Under the pieces are notes generated by a model that saw only the letters and a list, made by a program, of their open reading frames with translations, made no database searches and had not been told where the DNA came from. The position numbers and the translations under genes are program-made. Of a DNA stretch of 64,000 bases, positions 1 through 8,556 are shown in pieces. The DNA lies in contig NZ_JAABOO010000002.1 of assembly GCF_010671605.1 (NCBI RefSeq), forward strand, positions 62,001 through 126,000. The letters run 5' to 3'. How positions within the stretch are numbered: position 1 is the first letter of the stretch; the number at the start of each line of letters is the position of its first letter. Source of the DNA: Leptobacterium flavescens (GTDB lineage: Bacteria; Bacteroidota; Bacteroidia; Flavobacteriales; Flavobacteriaceae).

Positions 1-130
1 ATTTTTCTTTTTTATAATTAACTGTAATTCAGTTATTTATAAATAATGTTAACATAAATAGAAATAAATGAGTTAATAAAAAAGTGCCTTTTGCTTTTGC
101 ATTAGGCTTTTTTTTTGATTTTTTTGTTAT

Positions 131-1537
131 ATGTTAAGATTTGGGGCCCTCTTAATTTTATTACTTTTTTGCAATACCACCTTCTCTCAGGGAAGTGTTG
201 ATGTTGTTAATCCGGCTGATTTCAGACAGCATAATCTCACCCGTTATAATGCCAGTTTACTGAACCCCGTATTTTCCTTTGTACGAAATGAGAACCCCAA
301 GCTGGCAACATGGGGAAGAATACAATGGTCAGAGCTGGACAGGTCTCCAACAACTTACTTTACCAATTACAGTGGTAGGCTGGGAGAGAAGAACGGGGTA
401 GGACTGGGAGTCTTTCAGCACGATGTAGGTATTTTTACCAATATAGGAGTTATAGCTAATTATGCCAGAGGCTTCAGAATAGGAGATGAGTCCTGGATAA
501 CCCTGGGAATAAATGTAATCGGATCTAAAAGAACTATAGACCGTGACGATTTTACAGCAGATGAATTCAATATGCTCCCTATGGCGGGAAGGAATGATAT
601 ATCCCTTATCGCAATGCCGGGAATAAGCCTTACCCTGGGGAAATTTACCATTGGGGTTTCTTCGGAAAACCTTATAGATTACAATCTCACCCAATCCGAA
701 CTGGAGACCGAAGCAGATAAGATCATTTTCGGACATGCCAGTTATGACTTTAAATTCAATACCGGCAGGGGAACCTTTCTGCATAACGGACTTCTGAGAA
801 CGACTGTATACGGAAAAACTATTCCGAATGAAGATGCTCAATTCGGAGGAAACCTGATGCTGGATCTCAACAGTGGCTGGATACAGGCAGGATATAACAG
901 TTTCTTTGGCCCTTCTGTAGGACTCGGAGCAAAGCTGTTTAAAACACTGGCGGTAGGAGGTCTTATAGAATTGGGGAATTCCGATAATAGTGAAGGCCTG
1001 GGACCTACCTATGAATTTGTTGCTGCCATAGAATTCGGACGCTCCAGAGACAGGAATGGATTTGCCGGACCTAAGAAGAAGAAAAAGAAGAAAAAAGCAG
1101 CTCCGCCTAAAGAGGAGAAAAAAGAGATCAATATTAATGAGATCAACATAGAACTCTTCCCTATAAAACAAGCCAGGGATACCGTTTATATCAGAGATAC
1201 GGTATACCTCAAAGAGAACGAGAAAAAGCTTTTAAAGAAGTTCTATGGCCCGGGAGAGGAGAACGATCGCTATATGGTAGTTGAAGGTATAGACGGAGTG
1301 GATTACGGCTTCTACCTTGTGGTGAATGTATACGCTACCATGAAGTACTTCAGATTATTTATGAAGCATTTAAACGAAAGAGGACTGGCACCTAAATATT
1401 TCTACAACAATAAAAACAAGTACCGCTATGTCTATCTCAAGAAGTATGATACACTAGAAGAGATAGAAGCTGCCCGTGAGAGTAACTATAACGGGCGCTA
1501 TGACGGAGAAACCTGGATCCTCTGGGTCAGGGAATAA
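131..1537 (+). CDS. PorP/SprF-family type IX secretion membrane protein with SPOR-like C-terminus
   Basis: 468 aa. A signal peptide (residues about 1-19) is followed by a beta-rich outer-membrane region with the PorP/SprF start 'DFRQHNLTRYNASLLNPVFS' and repeated glycine-rich strands to about residue 310. PorP/SprF proteins are outer-membrane partners of type IX secretion and gliding adhesins in Bacteroidota. The protein is longer than usual for the family: an eight-lysine run (about 315-322), a charged linker, then a roughly 95-residue alpha/beta domain that begins near 'GFYLVVNVYATMKYF' and resembles a SPOR peptidoglycan-binding fold. This would tie the barrel to the cell wall (inference). 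The next gene is a close paralogue with the same layout. PorP/SprF genes usually follow a large secreted adhesin gene, which would lie left of the window. The 130 bases upstream are very AT-rich, without a promoter I can defend. Confidence 0.88.
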   Translation: MLRFGALLILLLFCNTTFSQGSVDVVNPADFRQHNLTRYNASLLNPVFSFVRNENPKLATWGRIQWSELDRSPTTYFTNYSGRLGEKNGVGLGVFQHDVGIFTNIGVIANYARGFRIGDESWITLGINVIGSKRTIDRDDFTADEFNMLPMAGRNDISLIAMPGISLTLGKFTIGVSSENLIDYNLTQSELETEADKIIFGHASYDFKFNTGRGTFLHNGLLRTTVYGKTIPNEDAQFGGNLMLDLNSGWIQAGYNSFFGPSVGLGAKLFKTLAVGGLIELGNSDNSEGLGPTYEFVAAIEFGRSRDRNGFAGPKKKKKKKKAAPPKEEKKEININEINIELFPIKQARDTVYIRDTVYLKENEKKLLKKFYGPGEENDRYMVVEGIDGVDYGFYLVVNVYATMKYFRLFMKHLNERGLAPKYFYNNKNKYRYVYLKKYDTLEEIEAARESNYNGRYDGETWILWVRE

Positions 1538-1694
1538 CCCCTTTTGTTAAAAAATCAACTTTTTTATAAAAAATAACACCCTGATAAGGCTAGTTTTCAG
1601 AGAGTTAATAAAACAAAGTTAGGATACGACTTTTCTAATATTAAAAAATCGGTATATTAGTCGCAAATAGGCCCTCTAATAATTTTATTGCTAA

Positions 1695-3047
1695 ATGATC
1701 AAAAAATTACGATTATCTTTAATAATCTTCTTGTTTTTTTACGTAATCTCTGCACAGGAGACAGTTGCATCCCTGGACTTCAGACAACATAATTTAAGCG
1801 CTTACAATACGGTGCTCTTTAGCCCGGTCTTTTCGTTTGTCGGCAATGAAAACCCTAAGTTCGCAGCCTGGGGAAGAATGCAATGGACAGAATTAGATAA
1901 TTCCCCCTCCACCTATTTTACCAACTACAGCAGTAGGATAGGAGAGTACACAGGTATAGCCGTTGGAGCGGCACACCACGATGCAGGGATATTTACCAAT
2001 ATCAGTTTTATGGGGAATTACGCCAGAGCTTTCCAGTTGGGCGAGAATTCCTGGCTTACCCTGGGGGTGAACGTATTGGGAACCAAGAGGACCATAGACC
2101 GGAATAATTTTACGGATGATGAACTGGCCATGCTATCGACGGAAGGAAGAAACGATTTCTTTGTGAGCCTTTTCCCTGGTTTTAACTTTACCTTCGGGAA
2201 TTTCAACCTGGGCTTTGCTTCCGAGAATTTTCTGGATTATAATTTTTCCACTTCGTCTACAGAAACCGATTTCAGCGATAAGATCTATATAGGGCATACG
2301 AGTTTCGATATTAATTTCACCTCCTCTGCAGGAACCTTCCTGGAAGAAGGAACACTGCGTCCCACATTTTATGTGAAGCATATTCCCGATTTTGAGACAC
2401 AGGTAGGGGGACACCTTTTACTGGATATAAACAGTGGCTGGATGCAGGCCGGTTATAACAGTTTTTACGGTCCGTCCGTGGGACTGGGCGCCAAATTGTT
2501 CAAATCTATCGGAATAGGGGTACTGGCAGAGCTTGGAAATGCCAATAGTGATATAGATCTCGGACCTACCTTCGAATTTACCTTTGCATGGGAATTTATC
2601 GGGAAGGACGGAGGTCGAAGAAAATCCTTTGCCGGACCTGTAAAGAAAAAGAAACCGGAGCCGAAACCCGAACCCGTAGTGGAAGAAGTAGTGGAAGTTC
2701 CCGAAGAAGTGGTTACGGACACTATTCCGGAAGATCCCTATGCTAAATTCTTCAAGCCCGGAGAAAAGAACAACCGCTACCTGGTGGTTGACAGGATCGA
2801 TGGGGTGAAAAAAGGCTTTTACCTGGTGGTGAATGTATATGCCACACAGAAGTACTTTAACCTTTTTATGGAGAAATTGAGAAAAGACGGTTTCGATCCC
2901 GAGTATTTCTATAATCCGCAAAACAAATACACTTACGTTTACCTGGAACGATATGACGAACTGGAGGAGGTAGAAGCCGCCAGAGCCAACAACTACGGAG
3001 GCAGGTATGATGGCGAAACCTGGATCATGTGGGTGAGGAAGGATTGA
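1695..3047 (+). CDS. PorP/SprF-family protein with SPOR-like C-terminus, paralogue 2
   Basis: 450 aa and clearly homologous over its whole length to the preceding gene. It has a signal peptide (about 1-20), the same 'DFRQHNLSAYNTVLFSPVFS' opening, a PorP/SprF barrel region, a linker, and the C-terminal domain starting near 'GFYLVVNVYATQKYF' and ending 'GRYDGETWIMWVRKD'. The linker has diverged from poly-lysine to a K/P/E-rich stretch (about 317-350), typical of a flexible periplasmic spacer. The 157-base gap after the first gene has no evident terminator, so the two may be co-transcribed. The likely role is outer-membrane support of a type IX secretion or gliding adhesin, anchored to peptidoglycan by the SPOR-like domain. 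Family assignment is firm; the partner adhesin is unknown. Confidence 0.88.
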   Translation: MIKKLRLSLIIFLFFYVISAQETVASLDFRQHNLSAYNTVLFSPVFSFVGNENPKFAAWGRMQWTELDNSPSTYFTNYSSRIGEYTGIAVGAAHHDAGIFTNISFMGNYARAFQLGENSWLTLGVNVLGTKRTIDRNNFTDDELAMLSTEGRNDFFVSLFPGFNFTFGNFNLGFASENFLDYNFSTSSTETDFSDKIYIGHTSFDINFTSSAGTFLEEGTLRPTFYVKHIPDFETQVGGHLLLDINSGWMQAGYNSFYGPSVGLGAKLFKSIGIGVLAELGNANSDIDLGPTFEFTFAWEFIGKDGGRRKSFAGPVKKKKPEPKPEPVVEEVVEVPEEVVTDTIPEDPYAKFFKPGEKNNRYLVVDRIDGVKKGFYLVVNVYATQKYFNLFMEKLRKDGFDPEYFYNPQNKYTYVYLERYDELEEVEAARANNYGGRYDGETWIMWVRKD

Positions 3048-3061
3048 TGTTTAAATTTTTA

Positions 3062-3087
3062 TACTCCGAAGTCTTGACGAAGGAGTA
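3062..3087. repeat. Short hairpin repeat, copy 1 (ACTCC stem)
   Basis: The 26 bases read TACTCC, then the 14-base loop GAAGTCTTGACGAA, then GGAGTA. A second copy at 3404-3429 has the same loop, but the stem is changed at one pair on both sides (TGCTCC ... GGAGCA). That compensatory change argues for a real hairpin element rather than chance. Confidence 0.7.
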
Positions 3088-3107
3088 TCAAATTCCAAAT
3101 TCCAAAT

Positions 3108-3132
3108 GTCATCTCGAGCGCAGTCGAGAGAT
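3108..3132. repeat. REP-like palindrome with GAGCGCAGTCGA core
   Basis: The element is GTC followed by ATCTCGA, GCGCAG and TCGAGAGAT, an inverted repeat. The core GAGCGCAGTCGA returns at 61732-61743, flanked there by TCCT and AGGA. This is the signature of a dispersed palindromic repeat family. A further palindromic segment with arms around 'gcgatgacatt' follows at about 3150-3190. Confidence 0.65.
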
Positions 3133-3403
3133 AATGTTCGTTTAGATCATTACGAGAGGATCGCTTCGCTCCACTCGCGATGACATTCCTTTCATTACTC
3201 GATACTTTGTACTCAGTACTTAATCAAAGCACACCCCTAAAGTCCCCTCAAGGGGACAATACTGATCTTCAATAACCAATGATCAATGACCAAATTCCAA
3301 ACTTGGAAATTGTAAATGTTGAGGTTTAAATTTTAAATGCATAGCATTCAACATTCAAGCTAATAGCTAACAACCACCAACTAACAACGAACAACCACCA
3401 ACG
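3133..3403. other. Gene-free spacer of low-complexity and repeat-derived sequence
   Basis: No open frame is supported here. The stretch holds words such as 'caaggggaca', 'ccaaattccaaac' and the repeated 'acaaccaccaac', with the palindromic elements annotated at its ends. It looks like an intergenic repeat sink between convergent units (the second porP-like gene and the thioesterase). No promoter or RNA gene is recognised. Confidence 0.5.
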
Positions 3404-3429
3404 TGCTCCGAAGTCTTGACGAAGGAGCA
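3404..3429. repeat. Short hairpin repeat, copy 2 (GCTCC stem)
   Basis: Identical 14-base loop to the copy at 3062-3087, with stem TGCTCC/GGAGCA. The A-T pair of copy 1 is replaced by G-C on both arms, so base pairing is preserved. Confidence 0.7.
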
Positions 3430-3437
3430 ACAACCAC

Positions 3438-3467
3438 AAAAAAAAGAACCCGGAACAAAGCCCGGGC
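3438..3467 (-). terminator. Intrinsic terminator for the thioesterase gene
   Basis: On the minus strand CCCGG, an 8-base loop and CCGGG are followed by a T-rich run (the A run 3438-3445 on the plus strand). It sits about 50 bases past the thioesterase stop. Confidence 0.65.
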
Positions 3468-3514
3468 CCGATGTCAAATTACTAATTATTAAATAAGAAA
3501 CAGAACACGTTTAC

Positions 3515-4012
3515 TTATTTAATTTTTTTCTGGGAAGCCCGTATCTGGGCGATGCGGGATTCAAAATTGGAAATATTGTCAATAGGATGTACAACGGCTT
3601 CGAAGAGTTGCATCATTCTGTCTTCATGCTCTGCTATTCTGGCAGTGGCAATATTAAAGGCAATAAAAGAGATCCACATCAAAGCTTTTAATTGGGTCCC
3701 GTCGGTGTTCAACATTCGCACCTCCACCCGTAACTCTTTTTCAGAATAGGAGAGTAGCTGGGATTCTATAAGGACCTTTTCCATCAGAAGGGCCGGTTTT
3801 AAATAAGCTATCTGATTGGAGCCAACCACCCAGCTCATTCCGGTTTCCTGTGCGTATTGATAAATATTTAAGCCGTAGTGCTCCATGATCTGATCTTCAC
3901 GGGCGTTTACCATATAATCTATGTACTTGGAATTGTTGAGGTGATTAAAGGGATCACAGTCCTGAAACCGCACTGTGGCTGTGCTTTTCATAATTTTGGG
4001 TAAGTTGCTCAT
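3515..4012 (-). CDS. Acyl-CoA thioesterase, 4HBT hotdog fold (YbgC/FadM-like)
   Basis: 165 aa, usual length for the hotdog 4HBT family, which hydrolyses acyl-CoA thioesters in the cytoplasm. The N-terminal 'VRFQDCDPFNHLNNSKYI' carries the typical catalytic region: Asp of the DCDPFNHLNN motif near the start of the long helix. No signal peptide is present. It lies 48 bases downstream of a TetR regulator on the same strand. A 14-bp palindrome (4030-4043) in that gap matches one in the tetR promoter, so this gene is probably controlled by the regulator independently of, or in addition to, read-through. Its substrate chain length cannot be told from sequence. A second, distinct 4HBT protein lies at 14691-15083. 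Confidence 0.88.
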   Translation of the reverse strand: MSNLPKIMKSTATVRFQDCDPFNHLNNSKYIDYMVNAREDQIMEHYGLNIYQYAQETGMSWVVGSNQIAYLKPALLMEKVLIESQLLSYSEKELRVEVRMLNTDGTQLKALMWISFIAFNIATARIAEHEDRMMQLFEAVVHPIDNISNFESRIAQIRASQKKIK

Positions 4013-4029
4013 TGTTGATAATGTTTAAA

Positions 4030-4043
4030 ATACCAATCGGTAT
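4030..4043. promoter_or_regulatory. Putative TetR operator upstream of the thioesterase
   Basis: ATACCAATCGGTAT: perfect 5-bp arms ATACC/GGTAT around a 4-base centre, ending 17 bases before the thioesterase start codon. It shares the ATAC...GGTAT frame with the site at 4692-4705 in the tetR promoter. Confidence 0.65.
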
Positions 4044-4060
4044 ATTTATAGTTAAAAAAA

Positions 4061-4657
4061 TTATTTCTTCAATTCCTGCAGGATCATCTGATCTATATGA
4101 TTCATCATTTCCTTCATATATTGATTGTCCTGCATTGTGTGACTGACGAATGCTGCACCTTCTATCATGGCAAAGATCCGTCTTGCATATGCTTCTGAGT
4201 TTACGGTAGGTTTGATCTCGTTCCTGGCTTTTCCATCATCTATAATATCGCTGATGCTCTTCTGCAATTTAGAGATCACATAGCGTACACGCTCCATCAA
4301 TATTTCATGTTGATTACTGGCGTCTATTCCGATATTGAGTACGGGGCATCCGCCAAAATCGCGGGTGTAATCGTTATAGAATCTGTAAAAGTTGGTAATG
4401 ATAAACAGTTTCTGAACCGGAGACTGGGTAGTACTGATTTGATCTTCTACCTTTTTGACCAGCTTCCGGATGTTGTGATTTAAAGCAGCCAGTGCCAGTT
4501 CTTCCTTATTCTTGAAATTCCCGTAAATAGCTCCTTTTGTCATGCCGGTAGCCTCGGTCAGATCGCTTAAACTGGTTGCTGCATATCCCTTTCGGTTAAA
4601 AATGGGTGCAACCGTTTCTATGATAAACTGACTGGTTCTTTCGGCTTTTGTAAGCAT
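4061..4657 (-). CDS. TetR/AcrR-family transcriptional regulator
   Basis: 198 aa, standard TetR length. The N-terminal helix-turn-helix is clear at about residues 8-55 ('GYAATSLSDLTEATGMTKGA' followed by 'IYGNFKNKEELALAAL'). The rest is the helical ligand-binding domain, similar in style to regulators of acyl-CoA or efflux genes. The thioesterase gene follows immediately on the same strand, suggesting an acyl-type ligand (inference). The promoter upstream has TATATTTG at 4677-4684 (minus strand), and a 14-bp palindrome at 4692-4705 lies directly upstream of this box, within the -7/-33 spacer. Occupancy there would block RNA polymerase, implying autorepression. Confidence 0.9.
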   Translation of the reverse strand: MLTKAERTSQFIIETVAPIFNRKGYAATSLSDLTEATGMTKGAIYGNFKNKEELALAALNHNIRKLVKKVEDQISTTQSPVQKLFIITNFYRFYNDYTRDFGGCPVLNIGIDASNQHEILMERVRYVISKLQKSISDIIDDGKARNEIKPTVNSEAYARRIFAMIEGAAFVSHTMQDNQYMKEMMNHIDQMILQELKK

Positions 4658-4676
4658 ATTATCGGGATAATTTCCT

Positions 4677-4684
4677 CAAATATA
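4677..4684 (-). promoter_or_regulatory. Bacteroidota -7 element of tetR
   Basis: On the minus strand this reads TATATTTG, a full match to TAnnTTTG, 19 bases before the start codon. The operator-like palindrome 4692-4705 lies just upstream of it. Confidence 0.6.
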
Positions 4685-4691
4685 AGGAAAA

Positions 4692-4705
4692 ATACTGAAT
4701 GGTAT
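4692..4705. promoter_or_regulatory. Putative TetR autoregulatory operator
   Basis: ATACTGAATGGTAT: arms ATAC/GTAT around six bases, same 14-bp frame as ATACCAATCGGTAT at 4030-4043. It lies in the spacer between the -7 box and the expected -33 position of tetR. Confidence 0.6.
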
Positions 4706-4786
4706 ATTGATTTTAACTTTTTTATTTTGAGTTAGTTAGCATTTTTAATCTCTTTAAACTCTGAAAACAGAGGGATTTACAAAGAG

Positions 4787-4826
4787 AAAACCGCAGGTAG
4801 AAATCATTACTGAAAACTATCTGCGG
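4787..4826 (-). terminator. Intrinsic terminator downstream of clpB
   Basis: CCGCAGGTAG (4791-4800) pairs with CTATCTGCGG (4817-4826) with a single wobble. Read on the minus strand, the stem is followed by TTTTCTCTTT. It begins about 30 bases past the clpB stop codon. Confidence 0.75.
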
Positions 4827-4858
4827 CTTTCCGGGATTTAGAAAATACAATATGAAAT

Positions 4859-7459
4859 TTATTCTTTAACCAGGTCGCTTTGGTTCCTGAACACCAGCAC
4901 ATCATCAAATTCATCCAAAAGAATAATGCTGTCGGTAGTTACTTTTCCGCTCAATATCTCTTTGGATAACTGATTGAGTACTTCCCTTTGGATAACTCTC
5001 TTAACAGGGCGTGCCCCGAACTGAGGATCAAATCCTTTTTTGGACAGATAGCTGATAGCCTCCTCCGTCGCATCCAGGGTAATATGCTGCTTTGCAACCA
5101 TTTTAATAACATTCTTTAATTGCAGACGAACGATCTCTTTAATATTGCTTTCGGTCAGCGGACTGAACATCACAATATCGTCAATACGGTTCAGGAACTC
5201 CGGCCTTACGGTTTGTTTCAGTAAACCGAGAACTTCTGTTTTGGCAGCTTCCATGGCGCTGTATATATCGTTGACCGCCTCGAATTTCTCCTGTATAATA
5301 TGACTTCCCATATTACTGGTCATAATGATGATGGTATTCTTAAAATCTGCCAGTCGCCCCTTATTATCGGTCAACCTTCCTTCGTCCAGCACCTGTAAAA
5401 GGATATTAAAGGTGTCGGGGTGAGCCTTTTCAATTTCATCCAGCAACACTACGGAATAGGGTTTTCTCCTTACCGCTTCTGTGAGCTGGCCTCCTTCATC
5501 ATAACCTACATATCCTGGAGGCGCTCCCACCAATCTGCTTACCGAATGCCTTTCCTGATATTCACTCATATCTATACGGGTGATGGCATTGTCATCATCG
5601 AAGAGGTAATTAGCCAGGGCTTTTGCCAATTCGGTCTTACCGACTCCCGTTGTTCCCAGGAAGAGGAAGGACCCTATGGGACGTTTTTCGTCCTGTAAGC
5701 CTGCCCGGCTTCTTCTGATAGCGTTGGATACCGCTTCTATTGCTTCTTCCTGCCCAACTACACGCTTGTGGAGTTCTTCCTCCAGTTTAAGGAGTTTCTC
5801 CCGCTCGCTTTGCAGCATCTTGGTTACCGGGATCCCGGTCCATTTGGCTACTACTTCGGCGATATCGTCATTGGTTACTTCTTCTTTGATCAGGGCCGTC
5901 TCATTTTGTACAGCCAGTTCTTTCTGCAATTCATCCAGCTTTTCCTGAGATTCCTTGATCTTTCCGTAACGCAGCTCGGCTACCTTTCCGTAATCACCTT
6001 CACGCTCCGCTTTATCGGCTTCCAGTTTATAGGCTTCGATAGCTTCCTTGGTATTCTGGATCTTATCTACCAGTTCCTTTTCACTCTGCCATTTGGCAAA
6101 GATCTCATTGCGGTCTTCCTTGAGGTTGGCCAGTTCCGAGTTAAGCAGTTTAAGTTTATTTTTATCCTGCTCCCGTTTGATGGCTTCTATCTCTATCTCC
6201 AGCTGCATGATCTTCCTGTCCAGTACATCCAGCTCTTCCGGTTTGGAATTGATCTCCATCCGTAGCTTGGAAGCAGCCTCATCCATAAGGTCGATGGCCT
6301 TATCCGGTAAAAAGCGATTGGTAATATAGCGCTGAGAAAGTTCTACGGCAGCTATAATTGCCTCGTCCTTGATCCTTACCTTATGATGGGTCTCGTATTT
6401 TTCCTTGATCCCTCTGAGGATGGAAATAGCACTTTCGGTATCGGGTTCGTTTACTATTACCTTCTGGAACCTGCGCTCCAGGGCCTTGTCTTTTTCGAAA
6501 TACTTCTGATATTCATCCAGGGTAGTGGCACCAATAGCTCTTAATTCACCTCTTGCCAGAGCAGGCTTAAGGATATTGGCAGCGTCCATGGCACCTTGTC
6601 CGCCTCCCGCGCCAACCAGGGTATGGATCTCGTCTATAAACAGAACGATATCCCCGTCTGAAGAAGTAACTTCTTTAATAACGGCTTTTAAACGCTCTTC
6701 GAACTCCCCTTTGTATTTAGCTCCCGCAATAAGGGCTCCCATATCCAGGGAAAAAACCTGTTTGTTTTTAAGGTTTTCCGGAACATCGCCCTGAACGATC
6801 CTGTGTGCCAGGCCTTCGGCAATTGCTGTTTTCCCGACCCCGGGTTCCCCAACAAGCATAGGGTTGTTTTTGGTTCTTCTCGATAGTATCTGAAGAATCC
6901 GCCTGATCTCTTCATCCCGTCCGATCACCGGATCGAGTTTTCCATCATTAGCCAGCTGATTCAGATCTTTGGCATATTTGCTTAAGGAATTATAGGTCTC
7001 TTCCGCACTGGCAGAGGTAACCCGGTCTCCTTTGCGAAGCTCTTCGATCGCCGATTGCAGTTCCTTTTGGGTAACACCCTGATCTTTGAGGATCTGTGCG
7101 ATCTTGCTCTTGGATTTAAAAACGGCCAGGATAAGGTGCTCTATAGAAACGAATTCATCCTTCATCTTCTTGGCAATCACCCCGGCTTCATTCAGGCTTG
7201 TACCTGCTTCTCTTGACAGCATGATCTGTCCGCCCGATACTTTGGGGAAACTGTCCAGTGTACTGTCGAGGATCTGCTGCAAAAGGCCTTCGTTGACATT
7301 CAGCTTTTTCAGCAAAAAGGGCAACACATTCTCATCAACCTCGCTTATGGCCTTGAAAATATGTTCGTTCTCAATTTGCTGGTGACCATAACCCTGCGCT
7401 ATCTGCTGCGCCTGTTGTATGGCCTCCTGTGATTTTATAGTGAAATTATTAAAATTCAT
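4859..7459 (-). CDS. clpB: ATP-dependent chaperone ClpB (Hsp104 family disaggregase)
   Basis: 866 aa, the normal size of ClpB. Domain order is Clp_N double repeat (1-145), first AAA+ module with Walker A '[15 protein letters not shown]' (about 205) and '[10 protein letters not shown]', the coiled-coil M domain (about 410-525, rich in E/K), second AAA+ module with Walker A '[15 protein letters not shown]' (about 605), and the C-terminal D2-small domain. It lacks ClpP-binding or zinc motifs. It solubilises protein aggregates together with DnaK. The gene is monocistronic, with a strong hairpin terminator downstream. Two copies of GWCATTTTGWCC in opposite orientation lie 60-105 bases upstream of the start and may be heat-shock control sites. 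Confidence 0.98.
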   Translation of the reverse strand: MNFNNFTIKSQEAIQQAQQIAQGYGHQQIENEHIFKAISEVDENVLPFLLKKLNVNEGLLQQILDSTLDSFPKVSGGQIMLSREAGTSLNEAGVIAKKMKDEFVSIEHLILAVFKSKSKIAQILKDQGVTQKELQSAIEELRKGDRVTSASAEETYNSLSKYAKDLNQLANDGKLDPVIGRDEEIRRILQILSRRTKNNPMLVGEPGVGKTAIAEGLAHRIVQGDVPENLKNKQVFSLDMGALIAGAKYKGEFEERLKAVIKEVTSSDGDIVLFIDEIHTLVGAGGGQGAMDAANILKPALARGELRAIGATTLDEYQKYFEKDKALERRFQKVIVNEPDTESAISILRGIKEKYETHHKVRIKDEAIIAAVELSQRYITNRFLPDKAIDLMDEAASKLRMEINSKPEELDVLDRKIMQLEIEIEAIKREQDKNKLKLLNSELANLKEDRNEIFAKWQSEKELVDKIQNTKEAIEAYKLEADKAEREGDYGKVAELRYGKIKESQEKLDELQKELAVQNETALIKEEVTNDDIAEVVAKWTGIPVTKMLQSEREKLLKLEEELHKRVVGQEEAIEAVSNAIRRSRAGLQDEKRPIGSFLFLGTTGVGKTELAKALANYLFDDDNAITRIDMSEYQERHSVSRLVGAPPGYVGYDEGGQLTEAVRRKPYSVVLLDEIEKAHPDTFNILLQVLDEGRLTDNKGRLADFKNTIIIMTSNMGSHIIQEKFEAVNDIYSAMEAAKTEVLGLLKQTVRPEFLNRIDDIVMFSPLTESNIKEIVRLQLKNVIKMVAKQHITLDATEEAISYLSKKGFDPQFGARPVKRVIQREVLNQLSKEILSGKVTTDSIILLDEFDDVLVFRNQSDLVKE

Positions 7460-7518
7460 AGTAATATTATTGTTTTGATGCTAAGTGTATTTCAATTGTT
7501 ATTCCATTCCATCACTCA

Positions 7519-7563
7519 GGACAAAATGACCGATTTTTCTTAATTCTCACCGACATTTTGACC
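7519..7563. promoter_or_regulatory. Paired GWCATTTTGWCC motifs upstream of clpB
   Basis: Site A (7519-7530) reads GTCATTTTGTCC on the minus strand. Site B (7552-7563) reads GACATTTTGACC on the plus strand. The two differ only at two W positions and their centres are 33 bp apart (about three helical turns). The pair sits upstream of the clpB start. A chaperone-gene regulator binding here is an inference; no CIRCE element is visible. Confidence 0.4.
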
Positions 7564-7681
7564 GGTTAATTTCGGCTGTAAGCTCCAAAATATTTGTTCG
7601 ACTACATATTTTCAGATAGCCGTGAGCACAGATATGTTAAACAAATGTGCATTATAACGACAATATTGAACGGCAATCGAA

Positions 7682-7699
7682 ATGGTAGCGAGCTACCAT
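7682..7699. promoter_or_regulatory. Perfect 8-bp inverted repeat upstream of the SnoaL-like gene
   Basis: ATGGTAGC-GA-GCTACCAT, an operator-like palindrome. Immediately downstream, TTG (7701-7703) and TATTTTAG (7722-7729) resemble a -33/-7 promoter pair with an 18-base spacer. The palindrome therefore abuts the -33 element, a position suited to an activator or repressor of the next gene. Confidence 0.5.
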
Positions 7700-7743
7700 G
7701 TTGGGTAACAGAAAATTAATTTATTTTAGCGACGATTTTGACT

Positions 7744-8157
7744 ATGGAACAAAAACCACCTTTTCCACCGTTTACGGAAGAAACAGCAAAGCAAAAAGTA
7801 CAAGCAGCAGAAGATGCCTGGAACACAAAAAATCCAGCCAAAGTTTCTATGGCTTATACTCCTGACACCGAATGGAGAAACAGGGCAGAGTTTATTAACG
7901 GGAGGGAAGAAGTAAGGACATTTTTGGAGCGAAAATGGAATAAAGAATTAGATTATAAATTAAAAAAAGAATATTGGGCGCATTCGGATAATAAGATCGC
8001 GGTTCGTTTTGAATATGAATGGCGTGACGATTCGGGGCAATGGTACAGGGCATACGGAAATGAGAACTGGGATTTTGATGACAACGGCCTGATGAAAAAG
8101 CGCTATGCAAGTATCAATGACCTTCCGATCAATGAATCCGAGCGAAAACTAAAGTAA
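7744..8157 (+). CDS. SnoaL-like / NTF2-fold protein (DUF1348)
   Basis: 137 aa from the ATG. A TTG two codons earlier in the same frame is a less likely start because the ATG opens the conserved '[15 protein letters not shown]'. The sequence matches the DUF1348 group of the NTF2/SnoaL fold: '[20 protein letters not shown]', '[18 protein letters not shown]' and a terminal '[15 protein letters not shown]'. These small cone-shaped cytoplasmic proteins are often single genes under TetR-like control; their reaction is not established. The perfect palindrome ending 44 bases upstream supports specific regulation. The next gene (ytxJ) starts 9 bases later, so both may share a transcript. Confidence 0.85.
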   Translation: MEQKPPFPPFTEETAKQKVQAAEDAWNTKNPAKVSMAYTPDTEWRNRAEFINGREEVRTFLERKWNKELDYKLKKEYWAHSDNKIAVRFEYEWRDDSGQWYRAYGNENWDFDDNGLMKKRYASINDLPINESERKLK

Positions 8158-8166
8158 TAAAGACGT

Positions 8167-8556
8167 ATGGGGTTTTTTAACAGACTTTTAGGGGGAAATA
8201 ACGAAAACAACGATTCAAATATCGATTGGGCAGCTTTAAATGATGTTGCACAGATTGATGAGATCGTTCAGGAAAGCAAAAAGCAAACCGTGGCTATCTT
8301 TAAGCACAGTACCCGTTGCGGTATAAGCCGTATGGTGTTAAGCGGTTTTGAAAGAGATTACGATTATAACGGTGAGGAAATAAAAATGTACTTCCTGGAC
8401 ATTCTTAATTTCAGGAATATCTCCAACGAGATCGCAAACCGTTTTAACGTATGGCACGAGAGTCCGCAGCTATTGGTATTCAGAGACGGTAAAATAATAT
8501 ATCACACCTCCCACGGAAATATCGAGGCAGGGAAATTAAATGAGTTTATCAAGTAA
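8167..8556 (+). CDS. ytxJ: Bacillithiol system redox-active protein YtxJ (monothiol bacilliredoxin)
   Basis: 129 aa thioredoxin-fold protein. The 'KHSTRCGISRMVLSGFERD' segment has the single active-site cysteine of the YtxJ/BrxC family in a TRCGIS context, and 'ESPQLLVFRDGKIIYHTSHG' is the cis-Pro and final-strand region. Members remove bacillithiol from oxidised proteins, so the organism probably makes this low-molecular-weight thiol. The gene starts 9 bases after the SnoaL-like gene. Its stop codon lies inside a 13-bp perfect inverted repeat that also covers the stop of the opposing lipoprotein gene. Confidence 0.9.
   Translation: MGFFNRLLGGNNENNDSNIDWAALNDVAQIDEIVQESKKQTVAIFKHSTRCGISRMVLSGFERDYDYNGEEIKMYFLDILNFRNISNEIANRFNVWHESPQLLVFRDGKIIYHTSHGNIEAGKLNEFIK

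Noticed and set aside
5420-6329. Plus-strand frames inside clpB and similar antisense frames in other genes
   Set aside because: They overlap strongly conserved coding sequence on the opposite strand and show no recognisable domain.
7460-7740. CIRCE element for HrcA upstream of clpB
   Set aside because: No TTAGCACTC-N9-GAGTGCTAA-like sequence is present; only the GWCATTTTGWCC pair is seen.
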